64,000 bases of DNA from Citrus sinensis (GCF_022201045.2 NC_068564.1:30409001-30473000), one strand, 5' to 3'; positions 13,428-25,613 are shown, numbered from the stretch's first letter. The notes: generated by a model from the sequence alone, not told the origin. Numbers and translations are program-made.

Positions 13428-14386
13428 ATGGCTTCCAATGAGTCGTCCGCAGAGAACGCGGAATGTAGAGATAAGAAAATCGTTTCAAGTTGCATGCTAC
13501 TGTCTTCGGCATTTTCACAAACACCATTTGTGCAGCCATTTTTTAAACCATTGTTGGCGAGAAACACGGTTCCAGTAGCATCACCAAATATCATTCGGGA
13601 CCTTCAGAATTCTGTTATTTCTATCACTGATAAAGTTTCGAAATTTCTTAACTCATTAGCCTCCCATAACCCACTTATCCAGAAATTCCTCTCTTTGTCT
13701 GCCGAATTCCACAGTTTCTGCCACCAGGTAAAGTGAAATTTGTAACCCAGTTCTCATCTTACCTTAGATTGAAGAGCTTTATGGGAAATAATTTAGAAGT
13801 TTACTGCATACACATACAGGTTCGTTGCAGGAACAACGTGAAGATGAACCCTTTAGGGAATCACAACTTCGCTGCTGTTTTGCCGGGTGACTCAGTGGGA
13901 GGACTGGTGGTGGCTAATGGAATCATGAGTTTCCTCAACATATATAACACCCTGTTGATAGTCAGGCTTGTTTTGACATGGTTCCCTAACTCTCCTCCTG
14001 CCATTGTTAGTCCTCTCAGGTACAGTTATAAAGTTTTTGGTAAATAAATTGATTGCTCAATTTCCCTTCGTTTGGATATGATTCATTCATAATAAGAACG
14101 TTATGTTATGTTTTTCTTCAGCACATTGTGTGACCCATACTTGAACATATTTCGAGGAATTATCCCACCGCTGGGAGGGACATTGGACCTCTCTCCGATT
14201 CTGGCATTCTTGGTTCTGAATGCCATTACTAGCGCTGCTGCTGCACTTCCTTGTGAACTTCCAGTTACTGGACTAGCTAGTCAACAGGCTGCTTCACCTG
14301 CTTCCATTCCAGTGTCTACTAACCTTACTACACCACAAAAGAAATGGATAAGAAGGCTGTCTAACAACAGAGGAAAAGTGCTCTGA
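13428..14386 (+). CDS. YLMG2: YGGT/YLMG-family plastid membrane protein (YLMG2-like)
   Basis: Three exons, 13428-13727, 13820-14019 and 14122-14386, give 765 nt and 254 aa. The first 100 residues are Ser-rich with few acidic residues, as in a plastid targeting region. The C-terminal half is a YGGT domain. One membrane segment covers IMSFLNIYNTLLIVRLVLTW, followed by FPNSPPAIVSPLR. After the conserved LCDPYLNIFRGIIPPLGG a second segment runs LDLSPILAFLVLNAI. YGGT proteins are linked to nucleoid distribution in chloroplasts and to cytochrome b6f maturation, depending on the paralogue. I chose YLMG2 because the Arabidopsis YLMG2 gene (At5g21920, from memory) is the divergent neighbour of PAA2, as here. 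The ATG follows a run of A bases. All splice sites are GT-AG and the frame closes exactly. The family is secure; the paralogue number is less so. Confidence 0.92.
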
Positions 14387-15218
14387 TGGTGCTGATTAGG
14401 CTGTTACCCCGGCACTCTGCTACGAATACCTAGTGTGTATGAAAAAATGTAGAAAATTTTCTGGAATCATTGAGGCTATTACCATCTGCATTTGTTGCCA
14501 AACATATGATGGAATCATGAATCACTTTGCAGTTCGAATTTATTTGTTGTTTCTACATTAATGAAAGTCCTGAATTCTTGCATTATCTCGAAACCAAATG
14601 GTCTTGTTCCCTGATTGAATGATACTTTTTCTAAGGAATGTGTTAATTTATAGCAGTGTTCTTTTCTCCATTATTTTATGCACATAAGTTGTTTAACTTT
14701 AGTGGGTACTACGTGTGACATTGAATGGCCTTACTGTTGTCACTTTCTTTAAAAAATTAGGTAACTTTAGGCATATATTCTTCTAATCAGTTAGAAATAT
14801 ATGGAACATGATGATAATGAAAGCGTTTGGAGAATTCATGAGACGCAGGGAGCATCAGATTCCAGACAATTACAAAACCAGCATCAAATCAAATATTTAT
14901 TCAGCTGATGGAGAATAGTCTATCCTTCCTCAGCAATATTCCCATCCATCCAATCAAACACTAAAAGCTTCATGAAGAAGCAGCCAACTCTTGATTTTCC
15001 ACAACAAAACATTATCTCAAAGTTTCTCAAAGGATTCCCCCAGATATTATGGGTTAGAAAAGAGTGCTTTTTTGATATTTGATCAAGTGATTCCAGCCAT
15101 CTGATATTAGAATATTTGATAAACAGTAATGTGATTGGTTAAAGCAAAATGTCTGCATAAATTCTGGGTTTAGTTCACTGCAATAAAGGTTGGTTTCTGC
15201 TGAGAATTGTTTTCCAGA
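14387..15218. other. Spacer: 3' UTR of YLMG gene and upstream region of small membrane-protein gene
   Basis: No coding frame is supported. The first few hundred bases are probably the YLMG 3' UTR. Bases just before 15219 read tgttttccaga, which looks like a splice acceptor immediately before the next start codon. A 5'-UTR intron is therefore possible. Confidence 0.5.
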
Positions 15219-15560
15219 ATGGAGCCAATAACTACATACAGGATCAGGAGGTCTTCCTCATATGGGAGGTTGGTGGCTATAATCTTGACAGTCTTGGCTG
15301 TGTTTTCACCTCTCTATATTGATCGGAGACGAGAAAGTGATTTGGAACTTGAAGAACAACCAATCAATTTTGCTTTCTTGTTGCCTCTGTTGCTCTTGGT
15401 ATTGATTCTGGCCATCACTTTGTCACTCTGTTTTGATCAGAGCTTTTCGAGGTTTGATCCTTACTGGATACACAGAGTTGGAGGTTCTTCTGGTGGTATA
15501 ATCATAATTCTTATAATTCTTGCTTTAGTTTTAAAGTGTAAAGCTTCCACGAACTACTGA
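15219..15560 (+). CDS. Small plant membrane protein of unknown function, 113 aa
   Basis: A single uninterrupted frame encodes 113 aa. It has a basic start (YRIRRSSSYGR), a first hydrophobic segment (LVAIILTVLAVFSPLYI, about residues 17-33) and an acidic loop (ESDLELEEQP). A long second segment (FAFLLPLLLLVLILAITLSL) is followed by a charged FDPYWIHRVGGSSGG linker and a third segment (IIIILIILALVLKC) near the end. This predicts three membrane spans. I recognise it as a conserved plant-specific 'transmembrane protein' type, with no known function. An upstream in-frame TTG at 15207 is not a credible start. The ATG at 15219 sits directly after an acceptor-like tttccag, so an upstream non-coding exon may exist. 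The gene could be regulated together with YLMG, but nothing in the sequence shows this. Confidence 0.75.
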   Translation: MEPITTYRIRRSSSYGRLVAIILTVLAVFSPLYIDRRRESDLELEEQPINFAFLLPLLLLVLILAITLSLCFDQSFSRFDPYWIHRVGGSSGGIIIILIILALVLKCKASTNY

Positions 15561-16572
15561 GACGCTTGGCTGAAATTTGAAAAGGAAGATGATACAGTGG
15601 CTTATCAAGATACTTTTGGGGTTACAAGTTTTCATTTCAAGCGGTTTAGAGTTGGAGATAGATTCAACTGTTGATAATTTAGAGGTCAAGATAGCTTCTG
15701 TTTCCTTGTAATTATCATTCAAGCTTTTTCTTGAGTTCTAAATTTTGTCTTATGAAAAAAAAAAAAAAATCTCCTTGCATTTTAAATTGCTGGATAGTCG
15801 AATGAAAAAAAAAATAAAAATTGCCAGATAGTTCTTGTTAGAATTGTGGTTCTGTTTGTCATGGGTGTGAGAAGCAAAGAGTGAGCAGTTTTAGTGAGCA
15901 AGAGTTGCTTATAACTAGAACAGAGCATAGCTTCATGACTTCTTTCTGGTGATTGATATTGTGAGGAGCTGAGACCCTCCGTTGCCACCATGTCAGAGCC
16001 GGAAAAGAATGACCAAGGTTAGCCATAGCATCTGCAATCACATTACCATTTTTCTTAATTTGTGATAAGACTCGCTTCAGCCTACCATCTTACACCTTCA
16101 GCCCTCAGTCCTATCATCACTAGTACTAACAATTCAATATAAACTGATGAATTAGATATAATTGAACTTCGCAAAGTTTATCACCTCAAAAATGAAGAAA
16201 AAAATGACAGCACTGGATTCCATCCATTCTATTTGAGTTGATTATGGAAATTATTCAAAATTTCATCCATTCTATTTAATATTCTAATTCATCACACCTG
16301 TACAAGGATACCATGAAAGAAGTAATCAAAAGAATCAGCCGGTTAATGGGGTTGAGCAAGGGACTCAGAGTTGGATGCTTTATCTTATTTGAATCGCTGA
16401 GCAAAAAACAAGGGGTTCTTTTGCATTTCAGTGTTGTATATGCCAAAAATGAAGTTTTGCCGTGAGAAAATAAAAAATGGCTTTCCCTTTACACCGGGGA
16501 CTGGGAGTGTCAAGTTATAGTCAAGTGTCAGAGTGATCGATCTTGATTGATCAACAATCATAGTCAATAGTA
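15561..16572. other. Spacer between convergent genes
   Basis: Holds the 3' UTR of the membrane-protein gene and, at the right, that of the RAD7-like gene. A-runs lie at 15755-15768 and 15805-15818. A probable LINE relic occupies about 15790-16110 (separate entry). Nothing else is supported. Confidence 0.5.
15790..16110 (-). mobile_element. Relic of a LINE RNase H 3' end
   Basis: On the minus strand, 15859-16074 translates to a frame containing VLSQIKKNGNVIADAMANLG followed by HSFPALTWW. This resembles the C-terminal RNase H-like region of plant LINE polyproteins (the '..ADAMANLG..' element). No reverse transcriptase remains. An A/T-rich run near 15805 lies downstream on the minus strand and could be a decayed poly(A) tail. 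I saw no clear target-site duplication. Confidence 0.45.
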
Positions 16573-19500
16573 TCATGGAGTATGTTGTGGTTCAAGCACT
16601 TGGATATGCTTTAATGCGGGTGTCAACGGCAATCCAATAATCTGCACCATCGAGTTTGAGTGGCCATTCAGAAACACATTTGTAATCTGTGGAAGAAAAA
16701 CACAGAAAATATACGAAAATAAGCATCCAAATGTGTTGTTATGGATCCCAGACTGTGTTGCTAATTATAAGTGTTTGGGGTTAGAGGGATATGATCCAAA
16801 TCAGCATCCTGATTCCTCAATATTAAATCTTTCTAATGATGATATGAATAGTTGAACAGCAACAAACAAGGTTCTAATAATGTATCAAGCCATGAAAAAC
16901 GCCAGACGAAATGAAATACCATATAAACATAACAGACATAGGATTTATTGTATGATTCCCAGATGTAGTGCCAGAACTGAAGACCATAGGTACATTGTGT
17001 TACTGGTAACAGTACAGGAGATTAATTGAGAAGCTATAATATGTGTAAGTCTGTTTCACTGCAGGTAATTCCACTTTTAACAAGTAGCAAGGAGATATGC
17101 AAGTGATTTTATAAAACTGTTCCCCTGCCCTTGGAATGCCAAGACCAAAAATAATCAAATACTCCCTACAAAAAGTAGCCAGGAGATATGCGATTGAATA
17201 TTGTAGTACTGTGCCCATTAGAGAGAACAATGCGTCAATAGCAGGTCTTCTTCGCAGGTAAAAACTAAGTTTAGGACTTGCATACCTGTGAACATCCAAA
17301 GAGCTTGAGCAGCCTTAGTAATGAGCAGTTGTCAACAATAAACCCTAGTGCCTCATCTTTTATAAAGCGGCACCAAGATAGATCCAGACTTAACAAGTTC
17401 CTTGAACATTTAGCTAGTGACAAGGCGGTGTTCAGGCCAACCTGCCATAAGTTCTCATTAGTTATATAGTTAAGAGATAGGCTCCTATTCTACAGGTTCA
17501 TTGAGCAAGAAAATGTTTTTTTTTTTTTTTTGGTTCAGTTAGAAAACAAAAAGTAAAAACCAAAATAAGATCATGAATGTCAATGTCTCACCCCACGGAC
17601 ATGATTCAGTGAAAGTTCAGTTAGTGAATCTCCAGAGACTTCGAGGAATGCAGCTAAGGCTTCGTCACTGCAGTAATTAGAAATTTCAAATTTCAATAGT
17701 TGCATCTATCGTATAAAGTTAGAAAGCAGATTTTTAATATTAGTATTAGCTTTCCCAGTGTTCCACTAGATAAAGAAGAGAGATGATTATTAGTTTAATG
17801 AAATTAGCAAACTAGGTTTAGTGCTTAAAGGTCCTCAACAACTGATTTCTTACAAACATGCCACAATGTATGCCATGCATAACTTGTAAGCTACTCAAAC
17901 TATCATATATACATGAACCAACCGACGCACAAGTCTGTTCCATCTCCTTTAGTGCACATGTGAATGATAGATACTGCAACAATCAAAGACAGCTACTATT
18001 CTACATGCTTTCTACCATATAGTTGAGAAGTAAAAATTAATCCAATGCTTGGGACATAAATGGAACAAAAAACCATAAATCATTGTGCTAATGAATATGG
18101 AAGGCAACCTGAAATTGTTGCGGCAAAGTTTAAGGCTGCAAATTGATCGGCAACCGTCAGCCAGATATTGCATAGTTGCATCTGTTAGGTTATCCAAGTG
18201 AGAAAGATCAAGGGCGCATAATCTTGAACATTTTTTTCCCACGAACTTAAGAGCTCTATCAGTCAATTGCCTGCATCCATCCACAGGCACCTTTATGAAA
18301 AAGTAGAAATATACCGAAGGCAAAGCTGCTATGAGTAGAGTAAGCAGGACTCACCCACAGTTTGCTAAAACAAGCTGTCTCATATTTAAGCAATGTGCTC
18401 TGACAATTTCAGTGACAAAATAATCATCAACCGTCTCAATTCCGGCAACCGACAACACTTCCAGACAATTGAGTTTCCTCAGTGCAGGTAACATAGACAC
18501 GGCATCAATGTTTTGGCAATGATCTATATACAGCACTCTCAAAGTAGATTTCAAATGTTTAACTAGAAGATTGATGCCTTCATTTGTGAGAAGGGAGCAC
18601 TGGCTTAGATTTACCGACTGTAGTGCAGAGGCACATCTGGCAAGCTTGCTTAGCCCAAAATCAGTCAATTGATATGCACCGGTCAGAGATATGGTGGTAA
18701 GGGCAGGAAGGCTAAAGTTTTGCGTGACAATGGTGTTTGTAATGTCATTTTCTGTCAGAATCCGTCCACAAAGGTCAAGTTGTAGCACCTGCATCAAGAA
18801 CCCAGTGAAACATTAAAAAAACAATTAACAAACAGGATTTAACTAAAAAAAATTTAAGCTCAGAAAAATCATCCACCAGTGTTCAAAAGCACATCTCTTA
18901 GCAAATGATGATGCAGGTTTATTGAGTTTGAATCATTCTCGATACATTCACACACTAATAAAGCTGGAAGCTGAAGCCAATGTTTCAATTGAAATAATGC
19001 ACAAGCAGTCGTGCTAGCAACGATTCTTTCTTTTATATATTTCAAAATTTATCACCGAAGTCAAATTTACAAAAGCAAACTCCTGGGGCTTCGCACGAAC
19101 CTTTTGTCACAGTTTATTAATCATCTATCGTAGAGTTTCAAGAATGATGGCCAACACTGTCCTTGGTTCTTAAGGGAAAAATAAAAAGAAAAGTAATGTA
19201 ATACACGTTGAAGTAATGAGTAAAAATCACTCACAATCAAGTTCTTTTTGTCGCAAGCACCAAAGATTCTGGTGAAATCGTCTGTATTGATCTCGGAACA
19301 GTCATTCAAACGTATCTCAGTAGGGGAGCCACTTGCAAGGAGCTCAAGAAAGCGAGCATTCATTTTCCGTTTCTTCCGAACAATCTGACTAAGCTTATGC
19401 CTCAAAAAATCCGGAACAAGTTCTAATGACACAATCGCCTCTGCATTCCTTGCAAGAATTTTCAGACTAAGATCCATCAATGAAGGAACACAACATTGCC

Positions 19501-20266
19501 TCACCTCGACCTTATTCTTAGCAGGCATCCATTTCAATTCTTGCACCAAATTCCTCTTCTTGATCATCACCATTGCTTCATAAAAAGGACCACCCCCAAA
19601 ATCTTGTGATTCGTCTTCAGCTTCTTTTAACACCCCCTTCTTGTTTCCTTTGTTGAATGAGTCATCTTCTTGAGGATGTGCAAGCCTGCGAGCACAATAT
19701 CTTGCAACCTCATAATGCCTTCTTTTTGCTTCTCTGAACCGTCTCTCCCTCCACTCCCTTGTTCTTTGAAATTCATTCATCTGGGTACCTTCTTTCTCAA
19801 GATTAGAATCTGACTCCTCATTAGTTGCAATTAAGCTCAACGTCGTCCAATTCAATAACGCTAAATCGTCTTCAATGTCAAATATTATTTCAGTTGGTGA
19901 ACTTTCGTTTTCGATTTTGGCCTCACCCTTTTCCTCAGTTGAGTATCTCTTTCTTTTACTTGAAGAACCACTTCCTTCTTCGCTTTCTTCATCTGAGAGT
20001 GTCTCCATACCTTTGAAATAGGCTTCTACGCAGTGAACCGCGTAGTCTTTTTCCTCATTTTCTGTTTGTTCCTCGGGAAAATTAGCCCCCGACTGAAACC
20101 CTAATTTACTATGACGCTCATCTGGTGGATTATTCAAATTAAGATTCAATGTTCCAGGCCTTCTCTGACCCATTTCCTCGTTTTTATTATCGTCGGTCAA
20201 TTCACTGCCTCCAAGATTCTCATCATTTTCCCGTGAAACAGTTTTCTTGGGAAAATCCATTTTCAT
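16573..20266 (-). CDS. RAD7-like leucine-rich-repeat (RNI-like) protein
   Basis: Six exons, from the high end: 19235-20266, 18355-18788, 18109-18270, 17592-17667, 17286-17441, 16573-16686. These give 1,974 nt and 657 aa. Residues 1-200 are acidic and low in complexity, with an EAR-like LNLNL followed by NNPP (40-48) and a basic SKRKR patch (103-107). A basic block RRFREAKRRHYEVARYCARR follows. From about residue 250 come Cys-type LRRs, for example LDLSHLDNLTDATMQYLADG and LDLSWCRFIKDEALGFIVDN. This is the horseshoe fold of yeast RAD7 and F-box LRR proteins, but no F-box is present. Yeast RAD7 acts in nucleotide-excision repair; that role is not proven for plant relatives. Arabidopsis At5g21900, near PAA2, appears to be the counterpart (from memory). 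I used the first of two close ATGs (20266, 20260). The gene is intact. Confidence 0.9.
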
Positions 20267-21222
20267 AATCTTCACCTAATCCGAAATCCCTCCTCAGTTT
20301 ACCTAACGCTTTTTCCGTGCTCCGGAAGTTATGTACTTCCCGCTAAAAAAAACTGAATATTGCTGGGTTTGTTGCTTAAGGTATTATTTGAACTAAATAA
20401 AATTAAATAAACAAATTCCGAATAAATCTTTCTTGAACGTAATCCAGCTTCTTTCATATGCGCGCCACGTCACGGTGAATATTAGTTTACCTTGTAATCC
20501 CTGCCGTGAGATTGTGTGAATAAGTAGACAATTCACGAAGTATTGAATACATGATCCAAAGCTAAAAGTAAATTTTTTTTTTAATATATATATATTGGAG
20601 AATTAAAGGTTAATATTAATAAACATAGCTCAAAAACTCTATTGGGACTTGAAGTCGGGCCCAATGTATCCATTTGATTGTAACAAAATTGATGAATTAT
20701 AATTTAAAATTTGAAATAATAAGTAAATAAATATTTCATATTCTTATGAAAATACGAACTCTTATCCTAAAACATGAGGTGAATAGATGCCGAATTATCT
20801 CAAACATTTATAATAACAATGTAGTTGATGGGTTCATATTACATTATAAAGTCCATTGAGTCCTATTATCACGCTAGCTATTGGGAAATCTTCTAGGCAC
20901 TTAATTTTCTTTTTCTTTTTTAATTTTTAGTTGTAAGCATGCGTTACATTATTTAGCTATCTCTTGGTTTATGATCATCTCGTGAGTTTAAAGGCTCATT
21001 ACGTCGGTATCAATAAAATTTCAGTCAAAATTTGCTTAAAAGCAAAAAAAAAAAAAAAGGTAAAATAAAAATAATAATAATACGAAAGGGTGCCTAACTA
21101 TGAGATTCACTTATGCAATGAAATAGCTGGAGAAAATGAAGTAATCAGCCAATTTGGAAAAATAAATAATCAGCAAATTAAACATTATTTATCAGGCTTA
21201 ATACATGTAATATATATTCTAT
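20267..21222. other. Spacer: upstream region of RAD7-like gene
   Basis: AT-rich, with an (AT)n tract near 20584-20596, an A-run near 21044 and an AAT run near 21070. The 300 bases before 20266 should hold the 5' UTR and promoter of the RAD7-like gene. The right end should hold the 3' UTR of the small acidic gene. No gene is supported. Confidence 0.5.
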
Positions 21223-21606
21223 TCATCTTCTAATTAGTGCACGAAACATGACGCAAGAAGTTGAAGCTTGAAGCAGAGCCTTGTGCTCGTCAGGTTTTAC
21301 GGCAGGTGCTGGTCCCAAACGGAGCCTCAACAAAGCTTCTTCATCATCATCATCAACGACGACAACAATTATTTTCTTTCCTTTCTCTTCTTCAGTGAAT
21401 CTTCTACTCCTTTTACTCACAGAAGAACCGCTTCCCACTTCAAAACCCCGCAAGCCTTTTGCAGCACTTTCTTTATTATTGTTTTCTTTGACAGTCTCAT
21501 CATCATCTGCCGCTGGCGCTGGCGGGTAATTGAGATCGATAACAAGTTTTGGCTTCTCTTTCTCATCAGAAGAAGCAGCAGCAACAGGGTTTTGAGTCTG
21601 AGCCAT
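21223..21606 (-). CDS. Small acidic protein with EAR-like motifs, similar to N-terminal part of neighbouring RAD7-like protein
   Basis: A single-exon frame of 127 aa. Features in order are an acidic/Ala-rich start, KLVIDLNYPP (DLNxPP EAR-like motif, residues 24-29), GSGSSVSKRSRRFTEEEKGK (basic patch, 58-77), an Asp/Glu run (VVVVDDDDEEALL), then LRLRL (93-97), a second EAR-type LxLxL. The block GSGSSVSKRSRRFTEEEKG lines up with GSGSSSKRKRYSTEEKG at residues 98-114 of the RAD7-like protein about 1 kb away on the same strand. Both proteins also carry an upstream LN..PP element and a downstream acidic segment ending in ALL. I infer a partial duplicate of that gene's first exon, or a shared ancestor, that lost the LRRs. 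No function is known. It may be a nuclear corepressor-binding peptide, but that is speculation. Expression is unproven. Confidence 0.65.
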   Translation of the reverse strand: MAQTQNPVAAASSDEKEKPKLVIDLNYPPAPAADDDETVKENNNKESAAKGLRGFEVGSGSSVSKRSRRFTEEEKGKKIIVVVVDDDDEEALLRLRLGPAPAVKPDEHKALLQASTSCVMFRALIRR

Positions 21607-22616
21607 GTTGATGATGGAGGGATTAGGAGAAAATTAATTAAACGCAGGGTTGAAAGCTTGAGTTTTTATTCTTGGAGTAAGAAATAATTGTATATGATAT
21701 TTGGTTTGTTGGTTCAACTTCAATACTGCCGCATTTACGAATATTTATTGCAAAAATCGCATTACAATATAAGATAATTGGCTGGGCTGCCAAAACCAAA
21801 CCAAAGTGATTTTATTAGATTTGGAGAGAGAATAAAGCCTTTCCTTATTGGGTTCCCGCGTTAAAAGTCAAACTATAGTCAATTGGATTTATACTTTTCC
21901 TAATTTCACTCAAATTCTTTTTAAAGATACCGTGGCGGACAAGTATGAACAAAGCCTAAACTTTCCTTGAATTTGAATTTGTATGAGTAATTAAAAATAC
22001 AATTGCCAGTTATCAAGTAAATATAATTAAAATTAAGATCGTACAAGATACATGAGGTTAAGGCCAGCTCACATGATGAAATTATTTATATAGTGCTTTA
22101 TTGGGTATGTGGTGATTAGTTTAAAAAGTGTAATAAAAATTAATAATAAGTGTTATGGTAGCAGATGTATAGTTTAACAACCTCCTCCAAAATAACATTG
22201 TTAAACTCATACAAACTTTATTACTTTAAATAGGTTTTACCTTTACTCTATCATAGAAACAGGTTGGATCTGTGCTCTACTCTAAAATGATATTTTCCTT
22301 CCTAAAATATAAATTTGAGAATCGAGAATTTATTTTAAGATTTTGTTATAATGAGCATTATTGATTAAAATATTTTAAAGACATCATTTATTACTTTTTA
22401 AAAAATGCACAGAATAATCTTAGAAAACAAATATTGTCACCGGAGGAACTAATACAAAAGAAAAGAATTGCGTGAATTTCATATTCAACAGTCAATTGAA
22501 AAAACAAACAAAAAAATTACAGAGGCCAAGAAAAGGACTACGATAGAACAAAAGACACCGAGAAAAAAAAAAAAACACAAGTGGACAACAATTTAAAGAG
22601 GCTATTGGCAGCACGA
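21607..22616. other. Spacer: upstream of small acidic gene, downstream of GPI-protein gene
   Basis: AT-rich with no supported gene. The left part is the presumed promoter of the small acidic gene and the right part the 3' UTR of the GPI-anchored protein gene. An A-run lies at 22563-22575. Confidence 0.5.
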
Positions 22617-24948
22617 TCAGAGACCAAATGCATAAGAAACTGCAATCAAAGATATAATGGCATACGGCCACAAACCATGGGGCTGAGACAAACCAACTGC
22701 AGCACTGCATTCATCATTAGCGCCACTGAAACATCCCGGCTTTGATATTTTAGCGACACCATCCTCAAAAACAAAGCTGGAATTGTGCTTGCCATTGCTG
22801 AACAGGACACACCAGAAATAGGGAGCCCCGCCGTCAGTGCCACTCACAGCAGCCCCGACTTCAGTATGGTTCTTACTGTATAGAATATCTAAGCTCTTTT
22901 CATTTTTCATCAAGATATCTGAAAAAGCTTCAGAAGCATGAACATATCGGGACTGGCAGCCTAGCAAACGTCCAGTGATTTGAGTGAGGGACGAGGAAAG
23001 AACACCGCAATTGGGAGCAAATGTGTCGGCAAACTCAGAAGCAGCAGGTCTTTTGGCCTTTGGACCGCCCACATCATCGCAATGACCTTCATATGCTTTT
23101 ATGTACTGCAAAGCTATGCAGGCCAGGCCCGGGTTATCATGGAGCGATGATTCCTTGTGTGCAGTTCTGTTGCTGTTCAGCACAGCCACCAACTCATCCG
23201 CAGGGTTGTTGGTTACTTTTACTGTATTTGTTATTCATAATGTCATAGATGAGAATGTGACCAGCAAAAAGATAGAAAAATAATAGGGTTGTGCTGTCCT
23301 GTGATATTGGACTGGGGATAAATGGTTACACGCCATCAACTTATTATTGAGAACATAAATACATAGAGCAATGATTCTAGAAATTATAACAAAACCAGCA
23401 CCCTCATGGGCATCCATCCATTCAGAAGACCGCACTTTCAAACTTCCCTCATTTTATTACATTCTGTTTTCACACTAGGAATTATTCTGTCAATAGTAAC
23501 CCTTTTTAGGATTGCAAAGTTCCTAACCTGATCATGGAAACTGAACCCTAGCTTGTCGTGTACTAAGTGGATCAGTGCAATACCCAAATGGAGCTGGATG
23601 CAAACAAAACACTAACTCAATGAACCTAAGGTGGTCCATTGAACTTCCTGCTACGCAGAACAAAACAGTGGGGGATCTTGATACAAATTACAATGCAAAT
23701 GATGCTTCAACTGTCCTGGTAGTATCTCTTTCTTCTAACTTTCTAAAACAAACAAAATTTCATTAACCACAATTCTTGTGGACCTTGAATTTTGCATTAG
23801 TACACAAGAAACTTGCTATTAAAATGGTGATTAGTGACTAGCAAAAGATAGGTGTTGGGAAAGACCACAAACCAACAATACTGGTTGTTTGTTGATTTGC
23901 TTTGCGGTTTTATAATTTTTGTAGTAATGAATAGTAATAGCAAAGAAGGAAACAAATGATCTATCTTCTTATCTCTCTCTCTCTCTCTCTTTTTCTTTTT
24001 TAAAGGTTTGGATGGGGATGAGAAACCTCACAGCTAAACATTAACGCTTGCCGTCTATAATTACAAGAACTCATATGACCACGAGCACAGAGTGTATTCA
24101 AGGCCACCTCCAGGGGCTTATTTCTTCTTTTTCTTTAGTTGTGTATCTTGCTTAATCAAGAAGTGGTCATTAAATCCTTCCTTAAAAAATTACCATGATC
24201 AAGTTTTTCCTTTTGAACTTATCATCACAAACACACATTCAAATCTTGATACCTATTCCGCCCTCTCATCATTTTAAAGGAAATGCGACAAATTTGCACC
24301 TTCTACCATCCTTCACTTACTTCTTGAGTTAAACTACTCACAGATTTCATGCCTTCACTGTTTTAATCTCCAAAGTCCAAAGCTCAATTGAATCAACATA
24401 TTTAGGGTATGTTTGTAATTTTTGTGCTTCTGCTTAATTTTAGTTTTGAAAGCACAACAAGCTAAAATGTCTGACAACTTCTCATCTTTACTTTCATTCC
24501 ACAGTAGCCATGTAAGTACTAAAAGCCACAACTTCTCAAATCTCAAACAGAGCCTTAAAAGCTAAATCAGGTTGACTTTCTATTTTCCCCCTTCTCTATT
24601 TCTATTCCCTGAACAACAAAGGGACAAATCTAAGATTCAACTCAAATCTATCAGCAACTCAAAAATCATAAATGAAAAAAAAAAGTGAGATAGTAAAATT
24701 AGTTATTAGCGAGTAAGATATCTGCTAAAATCTGAACACACAATCTAAAAAATAAAGAATGCAGAGACTTTGAGCAATTATCTAAAACCGGAGTACAAGC
24801 TGCATTTCAAAAACAAAGGCAGAGATTTAATTCCAGACAGATCAAGCGAACATTATTAATCAAAGTGAGGAAGGAGAGGCTTACTTTGAGTATTAGCAGA
24901 TACTAAAAGCAATGGAGCTAAAATGAACAATAAGGCCGTGGCCGCCAT
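22617..24948 (-). CDS. Secreted, probably GPI-anchored protein of unknown function
   Basis: Two exons, 24885-24948 and 22617-23221, are joined across a 1,663-nt GT-AG intron. They give 669 nt and 222 aa. Exon 1 encodes a signal peptide (MAATALLFILAPLLLVSANT). The mature part has NSNRTAHKESSLHDNPGLAC and further cysteines (GHCDD, APNCG, LLGCQS, FWCVLF, PGCF, NDEC). An NSS glycosylation site lies in GKHNSSF. The C-terminus is hydrophobic (LWPYAIISLIAVSYAFGL) after a small-residue stretch, the pattern of a GPI-attachment signal. The N-R-A-x-L-x-L / C-spaced layout recalls the At5g19230/At3g06035 GPI-anchored family and, distantly, CAP-like folds. I am sure of secretion and anchoring features but not of the family name. 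Function is unknown. The plasma membrane outer face or cell wall is the expected location. Confidence 0.82.
23974..23992. repeat. (TC)n microsatellite in intron
   Basis: About nine TC units inside the long intron of the GPI-protein gene. No other structure is visible around it. Confidence 0.85.
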
Positions 24949-25613
24949 TGTTGCTTGCTTCCTCTTCTTTTAGTTTATTTTGAAATTCAGCAGAATTCCA
25001 AAAGTTGCAGAGATTCTAAAGGGATCGGAGAAGACGAAGCAGCAACTGAACTGCGAAGCCAGTGAAATGTCCGCTTCAATGCGGTTCGGTTGCTTTACAA
25101 CTGTTAAATTTGTTTTATTTTTGTTATTATTAATTATTCTTGGATATTAGTAATTGCCGACATTGCCATTTGCCACCGACCGGTTTCTCGGGTTTGTCCC
25201 CAAGGCACGAGCTCCTTCTGCAGTTACCGTTATACCCTTTTATTGATAATGACACGTTAACCGCCAGAAATACTTCAATAAAATTCAAAATTATTCACGG
25301 AGAGACACACCCCTTCGTTATTAGATGTCAACATCGTACAAGTCAGCAAGGGCAATATTGTACACATGCGAGAAAATACACGTGGCGTTGACACAAGGCT
25401 AACTAAGAGGCTTTGCTTCGTACAGTAGCACATTTCAATGCTCTATTAATTTTGTATTAGACAATAATAATGTTTTGTTCTTCCAACGGGGTAAATGTGT
25501 AATTTCGTAGCCGCTTACCTCTTCGGGCGCTAAGACAGACAGTCAGACAGAATAGAACGAGAAGCAAACGGATAAGCTTTGGTTTCAGAGCTCTCTCATT
25601 GGCGTCTGTCGGA
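24949..25613. promoter_or_regulatory. Divergent promoter region between GPI-protein and plastid-protein genes
   Basis: The start codons of a minus-strand gene (24948) and a plus-strand gene (25614) face away from each other over 665 bases. The region holds both promoters and 5' UTRs. No motif beyond general AT-richness stood out. Confidence 0.45.
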
